Source: an uncultured Collinsella sp. (GTDB lineage: Bacteria; Actinomycetota; Coriobacteriia; Coriobacteriales; Coriobacteriaceae). Taken from it: a stretch of 64,000 nucleotides of DNA. The translations under genes and the position numbers were made by a program. Location: NCBI GenBank assembly GCA_900542315.1, contig UQMV01000008.1, positions 1-64,000 of the forward strand. The letters are read 5' to 3'. The notes under the pieces were generated by a model. That model was given only the letters and a program-made list of their open reading frames with translations. It was not told where the DNA came from and did no database searches. Of the stretch, positions 34,129 through 44,051 are shown in pieces (the first letter of the stretch is position 1; every line of letters starts with the position of its first letter).

Positions 34129-35019
34129 CTACGCGCTAATGTCCTTGAATCCCTCGCCGAAGGCTTCCGTAACGTCAGCGACCGTCACAATGGCGCGAGG
34201 ATCGCGCTCGCGCACAATCGTCTTGAGGGTATTGAGCTCTCGACGGCTCACGATGACCATAATCACCGGCTTCTCGGCGCCCGAATACATGCCGGTCGCC
34301 CTAAACTTGGTGCAGCCGCGGCCCAGGCCGTACATGATGTCGGCCGCGATATCGGGGAAATTGTCCGAGATGATGAGCACCATACGGCGCTTGTTGCCGC
34401 CATCGACCACGGCATCGATCACATAACCGCTAATGACCATCGAAAGGCCGGCGTACAGCGCGTTTTCGATCGAGAACACCGGGGCCGACAAGGCGCACAC
34501 GGCAACATCGATCGCCATAACGGTTGAGCCCACCGGCAGTGACGTATTGCGCGAGATAATCTGGCCGATGGTGTCAGAACCACCGGTATTGGCGCCGGCA
34601 CGCAGCACCATGCCGTAGCCAATGCCCGTAACGATACCGCCCCACATGGCCGGCAGCATCAGGTCGGCATGAGCCAGCGGTGCCACAAACGGGGCAAACA
34701 GGTCGGTGAAAAAGCCCAGCAGCACAAAGCCCGTCGCCGTCTGCACCACATAGAACATACCGCCCGCGCGCATAACCACCAGCAGCAGCAAGGCGTTCAT
34801 CACGATAGTCTGGATGCCGACGGGAAGAGACACGCCGTGCGAGGCGCCGACCGCCTGGATAATGGTGGCAAGACCTGTAACGCCGCCGGCAGCGAGGCCA
34901 TTAGGGATCAAAAACAGGTCGGTCGCGACGGCTGCCAGGGCGCACCCCAGCATAATCTGGGGCAGGTCGTGGAAGAAGTTCATCGAAAGAATGCGCTTGA
35001 TGTCCAGACGATATGCCAT
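34129..35019 (-). CDS. YitT-family membrane protein (DUF161 plus DUF2179)
   Basis: A 296-residue membrane protein. Five or six hydrophobic helices in the first 190 residues carry the family patterns GLAAGGVTGLATI and AGANTGGSDTIGQII. The C-terminal soluble DUF2179 domain runs from about residue 210 (KPVIMVIVSRRELNTLK). The function of the family is not established; a transport or carrier role is guessed. The start at 35019 has GGGAGG at four bases, but that ribosome binding site follows directly on an intrinsic terminator (see 35032-35060), so the gene may be controlled by attenuation. Confidence 0.86.
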   Translation of the reverse strand: MAYRLDIKRILSMNFFHDLPQIMLGCALAAVATDLFLIPNGLAAGGVTGLATIIQAVGASHGVSLPVGIQTIVMNALLLLVVMRAGGMFYVVQTATGFVLLGFFTDLFAPFVAPLAHADLMLPAMWGGIVTGIGYGMVLRAGANTGGSDTIGQIISRNTSLPVGSTVMAIDVAVCALSAPVFSIENALYAGLSMVISGYVIDAVVDGGNKRRMVLIISDNFPDIAADIMYGLGRGCTKFRATGMYSGAEKPVIMVIVSRRELNTLKTIVRERDPRAIVTVADVTEAFGEGFKDISA

Positions 35020-35031
35020 GCTACCTCCCTC

Positions 35032-35060
35032 AAAAAAGCGCACCCAAACGGATGCGCTTT
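35032..35060 (-). terminator. Terminator abutting the yitT ribosome binding site
   Basis: On the minus strand, AAAGCGCA pairs with TGCGCTTT and runs into T6; only two bases separate this tract from GGGAGG. It ends prfB transcription or acts as an attenuator for yitT. Confidence 0.82.
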
Positions 35061-35129
35061 GAACTTCTCGCTCTATTCGATTCTACCGATTCGGCAGGCA
35101 AATACCACCCCCGTGCAGGGTTTGTTCTG

Positions 35130-35165
35130 GGTACAAAACCACCCTGCTCGGAGGGTTTTGTACCC
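35130..35165. repeat. Hairpin of the prfB-yitT spacer
   Basis: GGGTACAAAACC is perfectly inverted 11-12 bases away, with further partial pairing inside. There is no U-tract. It may be part of a structured leader ahead of yitT or a dispersed element. Confidence 0.6.
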
Positions 35166-35187
35166 ACCCCCACATAATCCAAGAGGT

Positions 35188-36335
35188 TTAGGCGTCCGAG
35201 CCTTCCGCATCGGCGTTGCCGGTTGCCCAACGATGGTAGCCGATCACAAACGGATCCAGGTCACCATCGTCAAGAACGGCCTCGACGTTGCTGGTCTCCA
35301 CGCCCGAGCGCAGGTCCTTGACCATCTGGTACGGGTAGAGCACGTAGCTGCGAATCTGGTTGCCAAAACCGATGGTAGTCTTGGGTCCGCGAATCTCATC
35401 GAGCGCCTCAGCGCGCTTCTCGAGCTCAATCTCGTACAGGCGAGCCTTAAGGATTTGCATGCACGCGGCCTTGTTTTGAATCTGACTGCGCTCGTTTTGG
35501 CAGGTGACCACAATGCCGCTGGGAAAATGCGTCACGCGTACGGCGGAGTCGGTGGTGTTGACGCCCTGACCGCCCGGGCCGCTCGCATGGTACACGTCCA
35601 CACGGATATCGTCGGGGCTGATCTCGATGTCGATATCGTCGGGCAGCACGGGGATGACCTCGACGCCGGCAAACGTGGTCTGGCGGCGCTTCTTGTCGTC
35701 GGTAGGGCTAATGCGCACCAAGCGGTGGACGCCGGCCTCGGCGCGCAACATGCCAAATGCGTCCTTGCCCTCGACGGTAAATGTCGCGCGGTCGATGCCG
35801 ATGACCTCGGCCGCGGGACAGTCGTTGATGGTGACCTTCCAGCCGCGACGCTGGCAGTACTTCATGTACATCTTAAAGAGCATGAAGGTCCAGTCCTGGG
35901 CCTCCAGACCACCCTGTCCGGGCTTGATGGTCACAATGGCATCGCCGTGATCGAACTCACCGGTAAACCAGCTCGAAAGCTCAAGCTCATCGATGGCACG
36001 GGCCAGGCGCTCAGCCGTGGCTGCAGCCTCCTCGCGAAGGGCGACGGCATCGGGGTCATCCCCCATCTCCTCGGCAAGCTCCAGCGCGGCGCGGGCATCG
36101 GAAAGCTCGCCGCGCGCGGTGTCCACGGCAGCGATATCTTCCTTGGTGCGCGCGATCTCCTCCATGGTGGCACGGGCAGCGTCGGCGTCATCCCAAAAGC
36201 CGGGGGCCACGCTTTTAGCCTCGAGTTCGGTCACGCGCGTGCGCTTTTCGTCCAAATGGAGATACGACTCGACCTCGCCGAGCCGATCCGCAAACGCGTC
36301 CAGCTCGGCGGGCGTTACCTCTAAAGCCTCAGCCA

Positions 36336-36336
<1 letters not shown>
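35188..36336 (-). CDS. prfB: Peptide chain release factor 2, with SPT instead of SPF
   Basis: A 382-residue class I release factor. The catalytic GGQ motif is at 255-257 (ASGPGGQGVN) and triggers peptide release. The codon-reading tripeptide, SPF in well-studied RF2 (stop codons UAA/UGA), reads SPT here (Ser210-Pro211-Thr212, codons AGC CCT ACC), in an otherwise RF2-like context: HRLVRI before it, then DDKKRRQTTFAGVEV. The rest of the protein is RF2, including its long N-terminal helical domain. The reading frame is continuous, so the +1 frameshift control of many prfB genes is absent. Its ATG overlaps the secA stop by one base. RF1 would have a PxT motif and different flanks. Confidence 0.93.
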
Positions 36337-39143
<2,807 letters not shown>

Positions 39144-39275
39144 GTGGTTTTCCTTTTTGGCCATCGCCCCACGCCGAGCGGCTTGAGGCGAGTTAAACAC
39201 AGATAATTGTACTTTAGCCAAACGGGGCGCAGCCTATGCGGTCGACCTCGACCGCCACGTAATAACTACGACCAA

Positions 39276-39308
39276 CCTGCCAAAAAGGGACAGGTTTATT
39301 TTGGCAGG
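39276..39308. repeat. 33 bp palindromic element, copy 2
   Basis: CCTGCCAAAA at one end and TTTTGGCAGG at the other, a perfect 10+10 inverted pair here; same orientation as the copy at 27159. It precedes secA. Confidence 0.75.
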
Positions 39309-39342
39309 TTTTATCTGGGCAAACGACGCATCTCCTGCCATT

Positions 39343-39407
39343 TGGTGCAAACCAACCTGACCCCTTCGCACCAACTTGGTGCCGCGGGGTCAGGTTAGCT
39401 TGCACCA
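39343..39407. repeat. Family C palindromic repeat
   Basis: Arms at 39343-39364 and 39386-39407 match with few differences; the left is TGGTGCAAACCAACCTGACC plus two C. The centre holds the hairpin GCACCAACTTGGTGC. Present in the secA-rpmE gap of 343 bases, which holds no gene. Confidence 0.8.
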
Positions 39408-39410
39408 TTA

Positions 39411-39451
39411 AAAAGAAAAGGGCCGCGCACCCAAATGGATGCACGGCCCTT
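39411..39451 (-). terminator. Terminator after rpmE
   Basis: AAGGGCCG pairs with CGGCCCTT, with a T-rich tract (TTTTCTTTT) downstream on the minus strand. The apical part resembles those of two other terminators here. Confidence 0.82.
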
Positions 39452-39486
39452 ATGCCATGAATGCGAGCGATTCCGCGACGAGCTAT

Positions 39487-39912
39487 TTACTCAGCAGCCT
39501 CGGTGGTCTCGGCCTCGGCAGCGGCCTCCTCGACGGGAGCCTCTGCGGGAGCCTCGGCGGCCTGCTTGGCAGCCTCCTCGGCGAACTTAGCGGCACGCTT
39601 AGCCTTCTCGGCAGCCTTGGCCTCAGCGGCGGCCTTGCGAGCGGCCTCGGCCTCAGCAGCCTTGGCGGCCTTGGCAGCCTTGGCCTCCTCGGCCTTCTTG
39701 AGCTGGGCGGCAGCGGCGCCACCGAACTTGTCGGCGAAGCGCTGGACGCGTCCACCGGTGTCGACGAACTTCTGCTGGCCGGTGTAGAACGGGTGGCACT
39801 CGTTGCAAAGCTCGACCTTCATCTCGGACACGGTAGCGTGCGTCTTGAAGGTGTTGCCGCAGGAGCACGTCACCGTGCACTCGACATACTGGGGATGGAT
39901 ACCCTGCTTCAT
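39487..39912 (-). CDS. rpmE: Ribosomal protein bL31 with long charged tail
   Basis: A 141-residue ribosomal protein L31 of the zinc-binding form. The zinc site Cys16, Cys18, Cys36 and Cys39 (CSCGN and CNECHP) and the HPFYTGQQKFVDTGGRVQRF region are standard. Usual L31 ends at about residue 70; here another 70 residues follow, consisting almost only of Ala, Lys and Glu, likely a long helix. The gene has AAGGAG before its ATG and a structured leader (39913-39985). Confidence 0.93.
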   Translation of the reverse strand: MKQGIHPQYVECTVTCSCGNTFKTHATVSEMKVELCNECHPFYTGQQKFVDTGGRVQRFADKFGGAAAAQLKKAEEAKAAKAAKAAEAEAARKAAAEAKAAEKAKRAAKFAEEAAKQAAEAPAEAPVEEAAAEAETTEAAE

Positions 39913-39985
39913 GGTAGGACTCCTTATTGGTCAGGCGCTGGTTACCGATCAGCGCATAAGGCGTCTTGGTTTCCGACCAAGACAA
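39913..39985 (-). ncRNA. Candidate L31 mRNA leader
   Basis: The minus-strand 5' leader of rpmE has two stable hairpins: GTCTTGGT-CGGAA-ACCAAGAC (39963-39983) and GCGCTG-ATCGGTAAC-CAGCGC (39935-39955). A ribosomal-protein leader specific to Coriobacteria upstream of rpmE has been proposed in the RNA-motif literature (L31-Coriobacteria leader), and the position fits. The identity is inferred from position and shape only. It would let L31 repress its own translation. Confidence 0.55.
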
Positions 39986-40218
39986 CAAACTCGGCTATGG
40001 TACCACGGAGCCGCGCGTCCCACAAAAGGTTCACGGTCTTTGTGCAATGCAATATGCCCAACCGCCGCGAGCACGCACCCCATTGCCGCTTAACCCATGT
40101 TGCAGACGTGTAACGCCGCAGTAAGCACGCCCCTTTTAGCGCCAGACAGGTACAATGATGAACACTGTACCGTAGCGGAGCGCCCCGCGCGCGCCGCAAC
40201 CACGCGAAAGGGTTTCCC

Positions 40219-40506
40219 ATGGCCGAGATCTCGTCCTCCCGTATCGTCATCACCGTCCTTGGCAAGAACCGCCCCGGCATCGTCGCCGGCGTCACCCGTG
40301 TCCTGGGCGAGGCCAACGTCGACATCCGCGACATCACGCAGTCCATTATCGAGGACATCTTCACCATGACCATGCTGGCCGACACCGCCGAGTCCAAGCT
40401 CGACTTCGCCGAGCTGCAGAAGGCGCTGGCAGAGGCCGGCGAGCTTTCGGGCGTCAACGTGTCCATCCAGCGCGAGGACGTCTTTAACTTTATGTACCGC
40501 CTGTAG
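40219..40506 (+). CDS. ACT-domain protein (UPF0237 type)
   Basis: A 95-residue ACT-domain protein. It shows the typical VITVLGKNRPGIVAGVTRVLGEANVDIRDITQ opening (residues about 10-41) and ends QREDVFNFMYRL. Proteins of this small family usually precede a DUF711 (UPF0210) gene; here the next gene is citrate synthase, so its partner is not evident. ACT domains bind small ligands such as amino acids. GAAAGGG lies before the ATG. Confidence 0.9.
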   Translation: MAEISSSRIVITVLGKNRPGIVAGVTRVLGEANVDIRDITQSIIEDIFTMTMLADTAESKLDFAELQKALAEAGELSGVNVSIQREDVFNFMYRL

Positions 40507-40584
40507 CGAACAGGCCGTGTGGGAACAGGCTGGCGCATCTGCAACCAAGCACGCCGCCCCCAAACGGCCCCGAGAGGAGCGCGC

Positions 40585-42003
40585 ATGGCTTACGACGCCA
40601 AGAAAATCTACTACCGCTTTGACGATCACCTGAGCCGCCTGGTTCTGGACTATGAAGCGAGCCGCCAGATTTCGCCCGAAAGCGAAAATCTCTACTATGG
40701 CCTGCCGACCGACCCTTACGACGAGGATCTGTTCGTCGAGCATAACGTCAAGCGCGGTCTGCGCAATGCCGACGGCTCGGGCGTGGTCGCGGGCCTTACC
40801 CGCATCTCGGACGTGCACGGCTACAACAAGGTCGACGGCAAGGTCGTGCCCGACCAGGGCAAGCTCACGCTGCGCGGCTATAGCATCGAGGACTTGGTCA
40901 ACAGCGCCCAGGCCGAGAATCGTTATGGCTACGAAGAGGTCGCCTACCTGCTCATCACAGGCTCGCTGCCCAACAAGGAGGAACTCGACGGCTTTTGCGG
41001 ACGCCTGGGCGCCTTTAGGCACCTGAGCGACGAGTACGTCAAAGAGTTCCCCATGACCACGGTGTCGTCGAGCATCATGAATGTGCTTCAGCGCGCCGTG
41101 CTGCTGCTCTACGCCTTCGACGCCGAGCCCGACGTGATTACGCCCGAGCACGAGATCGACGTCGCCATCTCCATGCTCGCCCGTCTCCCCCGCATCGCCG
41201 CCTTCGCTCATATGGCGTCGGTCGCCAAGCGTCGCGGCTCCGAGGTGCACGTGCCGCACCCGACACCCGGCCTTTCCACCGCCGAGACCATCCTGCAGGT
41301 CCTGCGCGGCGGCATGGCGTTCACTCGCGACGAGGCCATGCTGCTCGACGTGATGCTCATGCTGCACGCCGAACACGGCGGCGGTAACAACTCCACCTTC
41401 GCCTGCCGCGTGCTGTCCTCTTCGGCTACCGACCCGTACTCCGCCTACGCCGCGGCTATCGGTTCGCTCAAGGGCCCGCGCCACGGCGGTGCCAATGCCA
41501 AGGTCGTGTCCATGCACGAGGACATCCGCGCGCATGTTTCCAACTGGGAAAACGAGGACGAGGTCGCAGCCTATCTGGGCAAGATCCTCGACAAGCAGGC
41601 CTTCGACGGCACGGGTCTTATCTACGGCATGGGCCACGCTGTCTACACGCTGAGCGACCCGCGCGCCGAGGTCTGCCGTCATTACGCGCGCTCGCTGGCG
41701 GCCAAAAAGGACCTGGGCGAGGAGTTCGCACTCATCGAGCGCATCGAACGCCTGGCCCCGCAGGTGATGCGCGACCACGGCATGACCAAGCCCATCTGCG
41801 CCAACATCGACCTGTACACGGGCTTTATCTACAAGATGCTCGGTGTGCCCGAGACGCTCTTTACGCCGCTGTTCGCCGTCGCCCGCATGGCCGGCTGGTC
41901 GGCGCACCGCATGGAAGAGCTCTTCTGCGCACACCGCATCATCCGCCCGGCATATCGCCCGGTGATCGAGCCGCTGGAGTACAAGCCGCTCGCCGACCGA
42001 TAG
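40585..42003 (+). CDS. Citrate synthase
   Basis: A 472-residue citrate synthase, condensing oxaloacetate with acetyl-CoA. The family motifs are clear: LRGYSIEDLV, ITGSLP, HAEHGGGNNSTF (active-site His), PRHGGANAKV, GMGHAVYTLSDPRA (second catalytic His) and NIDLYTGFIYKMLG with the acidic catalytic loop. It resembles bacterial type II-like citrate synthases with an extended N-terminus. The start at 40585 is behind GAGAGGAG; the longer frame has no ribosome binding site. It follows the ACT gene by 78 bases. Whether it serves a full TCA cycle in this anaerobe or glutamate synthesis, which would feed gltBD, cannot be told here. Confidence 0.93.
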   Translation: MAYDAKKIYYRFDDHLSRLVLDYEASRQISPESENLYYGLPTDPYDEDLFVEHNVKRGLRNADGSGVVAGLTRISDVHGYNKVDGKVVPDQGKLTLRGYSIEDLVNSAQAENRYGYEEVAYLLITGSLPNKEELDGFCGRLGAFRHLSDEYVKEFPMTTVSSSIMNVLQRAVLLLYAFDAEPDVITPEHEIDVAISMLARLPRIAAFAHMASVAKRRGSEVHVPHPTPGLSTAETILQVLRGGMAFTRDEAMLLDVMLMLHAEHGGGNNSTFACRVLSSSATDPYSAYAAAIGSLKGPRHGGANAKVVSMHEDIRAHVSNWENEDEVAAYLGKILDKQAFDGTGLIYGMGHAVYTLSDPRAEVCRHYARSLAAKKDLGEEFALIERIERLAPQVMRDHGMTKPICANIDLYTGFIYKMLGVPETLFTPLFAVARMAGWSAHRMEELFCAHRIIRPAYRPVIEPLEYKPLADR

Positions 42004-42026
42004 GTCGCAGACCGTTATAGATCTAG

Positions 42027-42065
42027 AGCGTGGCCAGGGTCCCAAGCCCTCGGCCACGCTTTTTA
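42027..42065 (+). terminator. Terminator after citrate synthase
   Basis: AGCGTGGCC pairs with GGCCACGCT, followed by TTTTTAT. Confidence 0.92.
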
Positions 42066-42090
42066 TGTCTCTTGGAAAGGACCACATCAG

Positions 42091-42933
42091 ATGATCGTGT
42101 TTTCCGATATGGATGGAACGCTGCTGACGAGCGACAAGCAGATGAGCGACGCCACCTGGGCGATGCTCGACGAGCTCGCACGTCGCGGCATTGAGTTTGT
42201 GCCCTGCACGGGCCGTCCGCTGTCGGGCGTCTTTGAGCCCATCCTCGCCCACCCCGCCGTGCATTACGCGGTCTGCGCCAACGGCGCCAGCGTATGGCAG
42301 CTCGACGATGATGCACCCACCGATGCCTCGCGCGCCACGTGCATTCTGAGCCGTCCGCTCGACTGTGACATTGCCCACCGCATCCACAGCATTGCCGCCG
42401 GCCATGACGTCACCTTCGACATTTTCGCCGACGGCCAGTGCTTTCTCCCCCGCTCGCTCTACGAGCGCCTGGATGAGTTCTGCGGCGGCGACCCCCACAT
42501 CGCGGCTTCGCTCAAGCGCACACGAACACCGATCGACATGGATATCGACAGCAAGATCGACGAGGTCGAGACGCTCGAACGCATCGCCATGTACTGGCAC
42601 GACCCGGCCGATCGCGACGCCATCGCGGCGGCGCTCGACACGCTCGAAGGCATTGAGGTCACGCGTTCTCACGCCATGAATATCGAGGTCATGGGTAAGG
42701 GCGCCACCAAGGGAACGGCCCTCACGTGGCTATGCGAGCATCTGGGCGAGCGTCTCGCCGACGCCTGGGCGTTCGGCGACAACATCAACGACATTCCCAT
42801 GCTGCAGGCAGCGGGCCACGGCATGGCCATGATCAACGCCGAGCCCGAGGACCGTGAGGCCGCCGACGCCATCACCGAATACGACAACGACCACGACGGC
42901 GTCGCCCGCACCATCATGGCCGCCCTCGCCTAG
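42091..42933 (+). CDS. HAD-family (Cof-type) phosphatase
   Basis: A 280-residue HAD hydrolase of the Cof/subclass IIB group. Motif I is FSDMDGTLLT at the N-terminus (nucleophile Asp6), motif II is CTGRP, motif III the Lys in VMGKGATKGTAL, and motif IV is AFGDNINDIPML. Such enzymes remove phosphate from sugar phosphates or cofactors; the substrate is unknown. The stop codon TAG lies in a family B repeat. GGAAAGGA is 10 bases before the ATG. Confidence 0.92.
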   Translation: MIVFSDMDGTLLTSDKQMSDATWAMLDELARRGIEFVPCTGRPLSGVFEPILAHPAVHYAVCANGASVWQLDDDAPTDASRATCILSRPLDCDIAHRIHSIAAGHDVTFDIFADGQCFLPRSLYERLDEFCGGDPHIAASLKRTRTPIDMDIDSKIDEVETLERIAMYWHDPADRDAIAAALDTLEGIEVTRSHAMNIEVMGKGATKGTALTWLCEHLGERLADAWAFGDNINDIPMLQAAGHGMAMINAEPEDREAADAITEYDNDHDGVARTIMAALA

Positions 42934-42977
42934 TCATTGGGGACATTCTTAAACGACTAGTCGTTGGGGACACTCTT
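42930..42977. repeat. Family B repeat, copy 2
   Basis: A 48-base element made of two tandem half units CTAGTCRTTGGGGACAYTCTT. The first CTAG supplies the stop codon of the upstream HAD gene. Nearly the same 48 bases occur inverted at 44004-44051 (two differences). Confidence 0.88.
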
Positions 42978-43046
42978 CGCGAAAAAGCTGCAAGGACTGT
43001 CCCCCCCCCCACTGTCGGCAGAAAAGGAACGCCCCCATCTGCCGGA

Positions 43047-43841
43047 TTAGGAGAGACTCTCCAGCACGCGACGGAGCTCATGCTGAACAGCGTGGTCGCG
43101 GTTGCAGCCTACGACGCGATCGGCCACCGCCTTGAGCGCGGGGCGTGCGTTTTCCATCGCGCAGCCCGTACCGACGAAGCGAATGATCTCGTAGTCGTTC
43201 ATCGAGTCGCCAAACGCCATAACCTCATCGCGCCCAATGCCATAATGCTCCGCGAGCTGTGCGATACCCGAAGCCTTCGACACGCCGGGCTGCATGGCAT
43301 CGATCCACGCGTTGCCCGAAGGCGCAAAAGTAAAGAGCTGACCAAGTTCGCGCTGTAGCACGTACGCACTGTCCATAACCGCACTGTCGTCGCAAAAGAT
43401 ACTCGCTTTGATGATATTTACGCTGGGATCGGGCAGCTCCCAAATGCGCTCGGCATTGGGAAGGTCCTTATCGACCTCACGCACGAACTTGCACTCGTCA
43501 TCGAGCAGGAAGGACTTGGTTCGGTCAAAGAGCGCAAGATGCAGATTGGGAAACGTCCTGACGGCTTGGGCGAGCCTTCGAATCGCCAGGTGGGAATACA
43601 CCTCACGGTCTACCATCTTACCGTCGGCGTAGACCTGGGCGCCGTTAGCGGCGACAAAGTCCATCTTGTCGCGAACGGGCGCAAAGAACTCGCACAGGCG
43701 ATCGTAGCGACGACCTGACGATGCGGCGAAATGCACGCCATGCTCGTGTAGCGCCAGAATCAGTTCGTAGGTCTCGGGAGGCACCTGGCCGGTTTCGTCA
43801 AGCAGCGTGCCGTCCATATCGGATGCAATCAGTTTAAACAT
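43047..43841 (-). CDS. HAD-family (Cof-type) phosphatase
   Basis: A 264-residue HAD hydrolase of the Cof/IIB group, paralogous in build to the one at 42091. Motif I is ASDMDGTLLDE, motif II SSGRRYDRL, motif III lies near GVSKASGIAQL and motif IV is AFGDSMNDYEII. Phosphatase substrate unknown. The ribosome binding site AAGGGAG is part of a strong hairpin (43846-43909), so translation may depend on opening of the leader. Inverted family B repeats lie on both sides of the gene. Confidence 0.9.
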   Translation of the reverse strand: MFKLIASDMDGTLLDETGQVPPETYELILALHEHGVHFAASSGRRYDRLCEFFAPVRDKMDFVAANGAQVYADGKMVDREVYSHLAIRRLAQAVRTFPNLHLALFDRTKSFLLDDECKFVREVDKDLPNAERIWELPDPSVNIIKASIFCDDSAVMDSAYVLQRELGQLFTFAPSGNAWIDAMQPGVSKASGIAQLAEHYGIGRDEVMAFGDSMNDYEIIRFVGTGCAMENARPALKAVADRVVGCNRDHAVQHELRRVLESLS

Positions 43842-43845
43842 AGAA

Positions 43846-43909
43846 AAGCTCCCTTCGGGCTTGATGGAATCGAACGCGTATCCGATTCCAACGTACCCAA
43901 AGGGAGCTC
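43846..43909 (-). promoter_or_regulatory. SD-sequestering leader hairpin of HAD gene
   Basis: On the minus strand GAGCTCCCTT (43900-43909) pairs with AAGGGAGCTT (43846-43855), which contains the ribosome binding site. An inner stem TGGAATCG/CGATTCCA (43865-43872 and 43883-43890) stabilises it. The start codon is 5 bases beyond the stem. Confidence 0.72.
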
Positions 43910-44003
43910 AAATAAGACTCCGCGGGCGTAAACGTTACAAGGACCTGGCAAATAGCTCACACATGCCAGAGGTCCTACGGTCGCGGCGTCAGGCTGGCCG
44001 CCA

Positions 44004-44051
44004 AAGAGTGTCCCCAACGACTAGTCGTTTAAGAACGTCCCCGATGACTAG
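44004..44051. repeat. Family B repeat, copy 3 (inverted relative to copy 2)
   Basis: Same 48-base element as 42930-42977 in the opposite direction, differing at two positions. Its terminal CTAG gives the TAG stop of the adenine deaminase gene. Confidence 0.88.
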
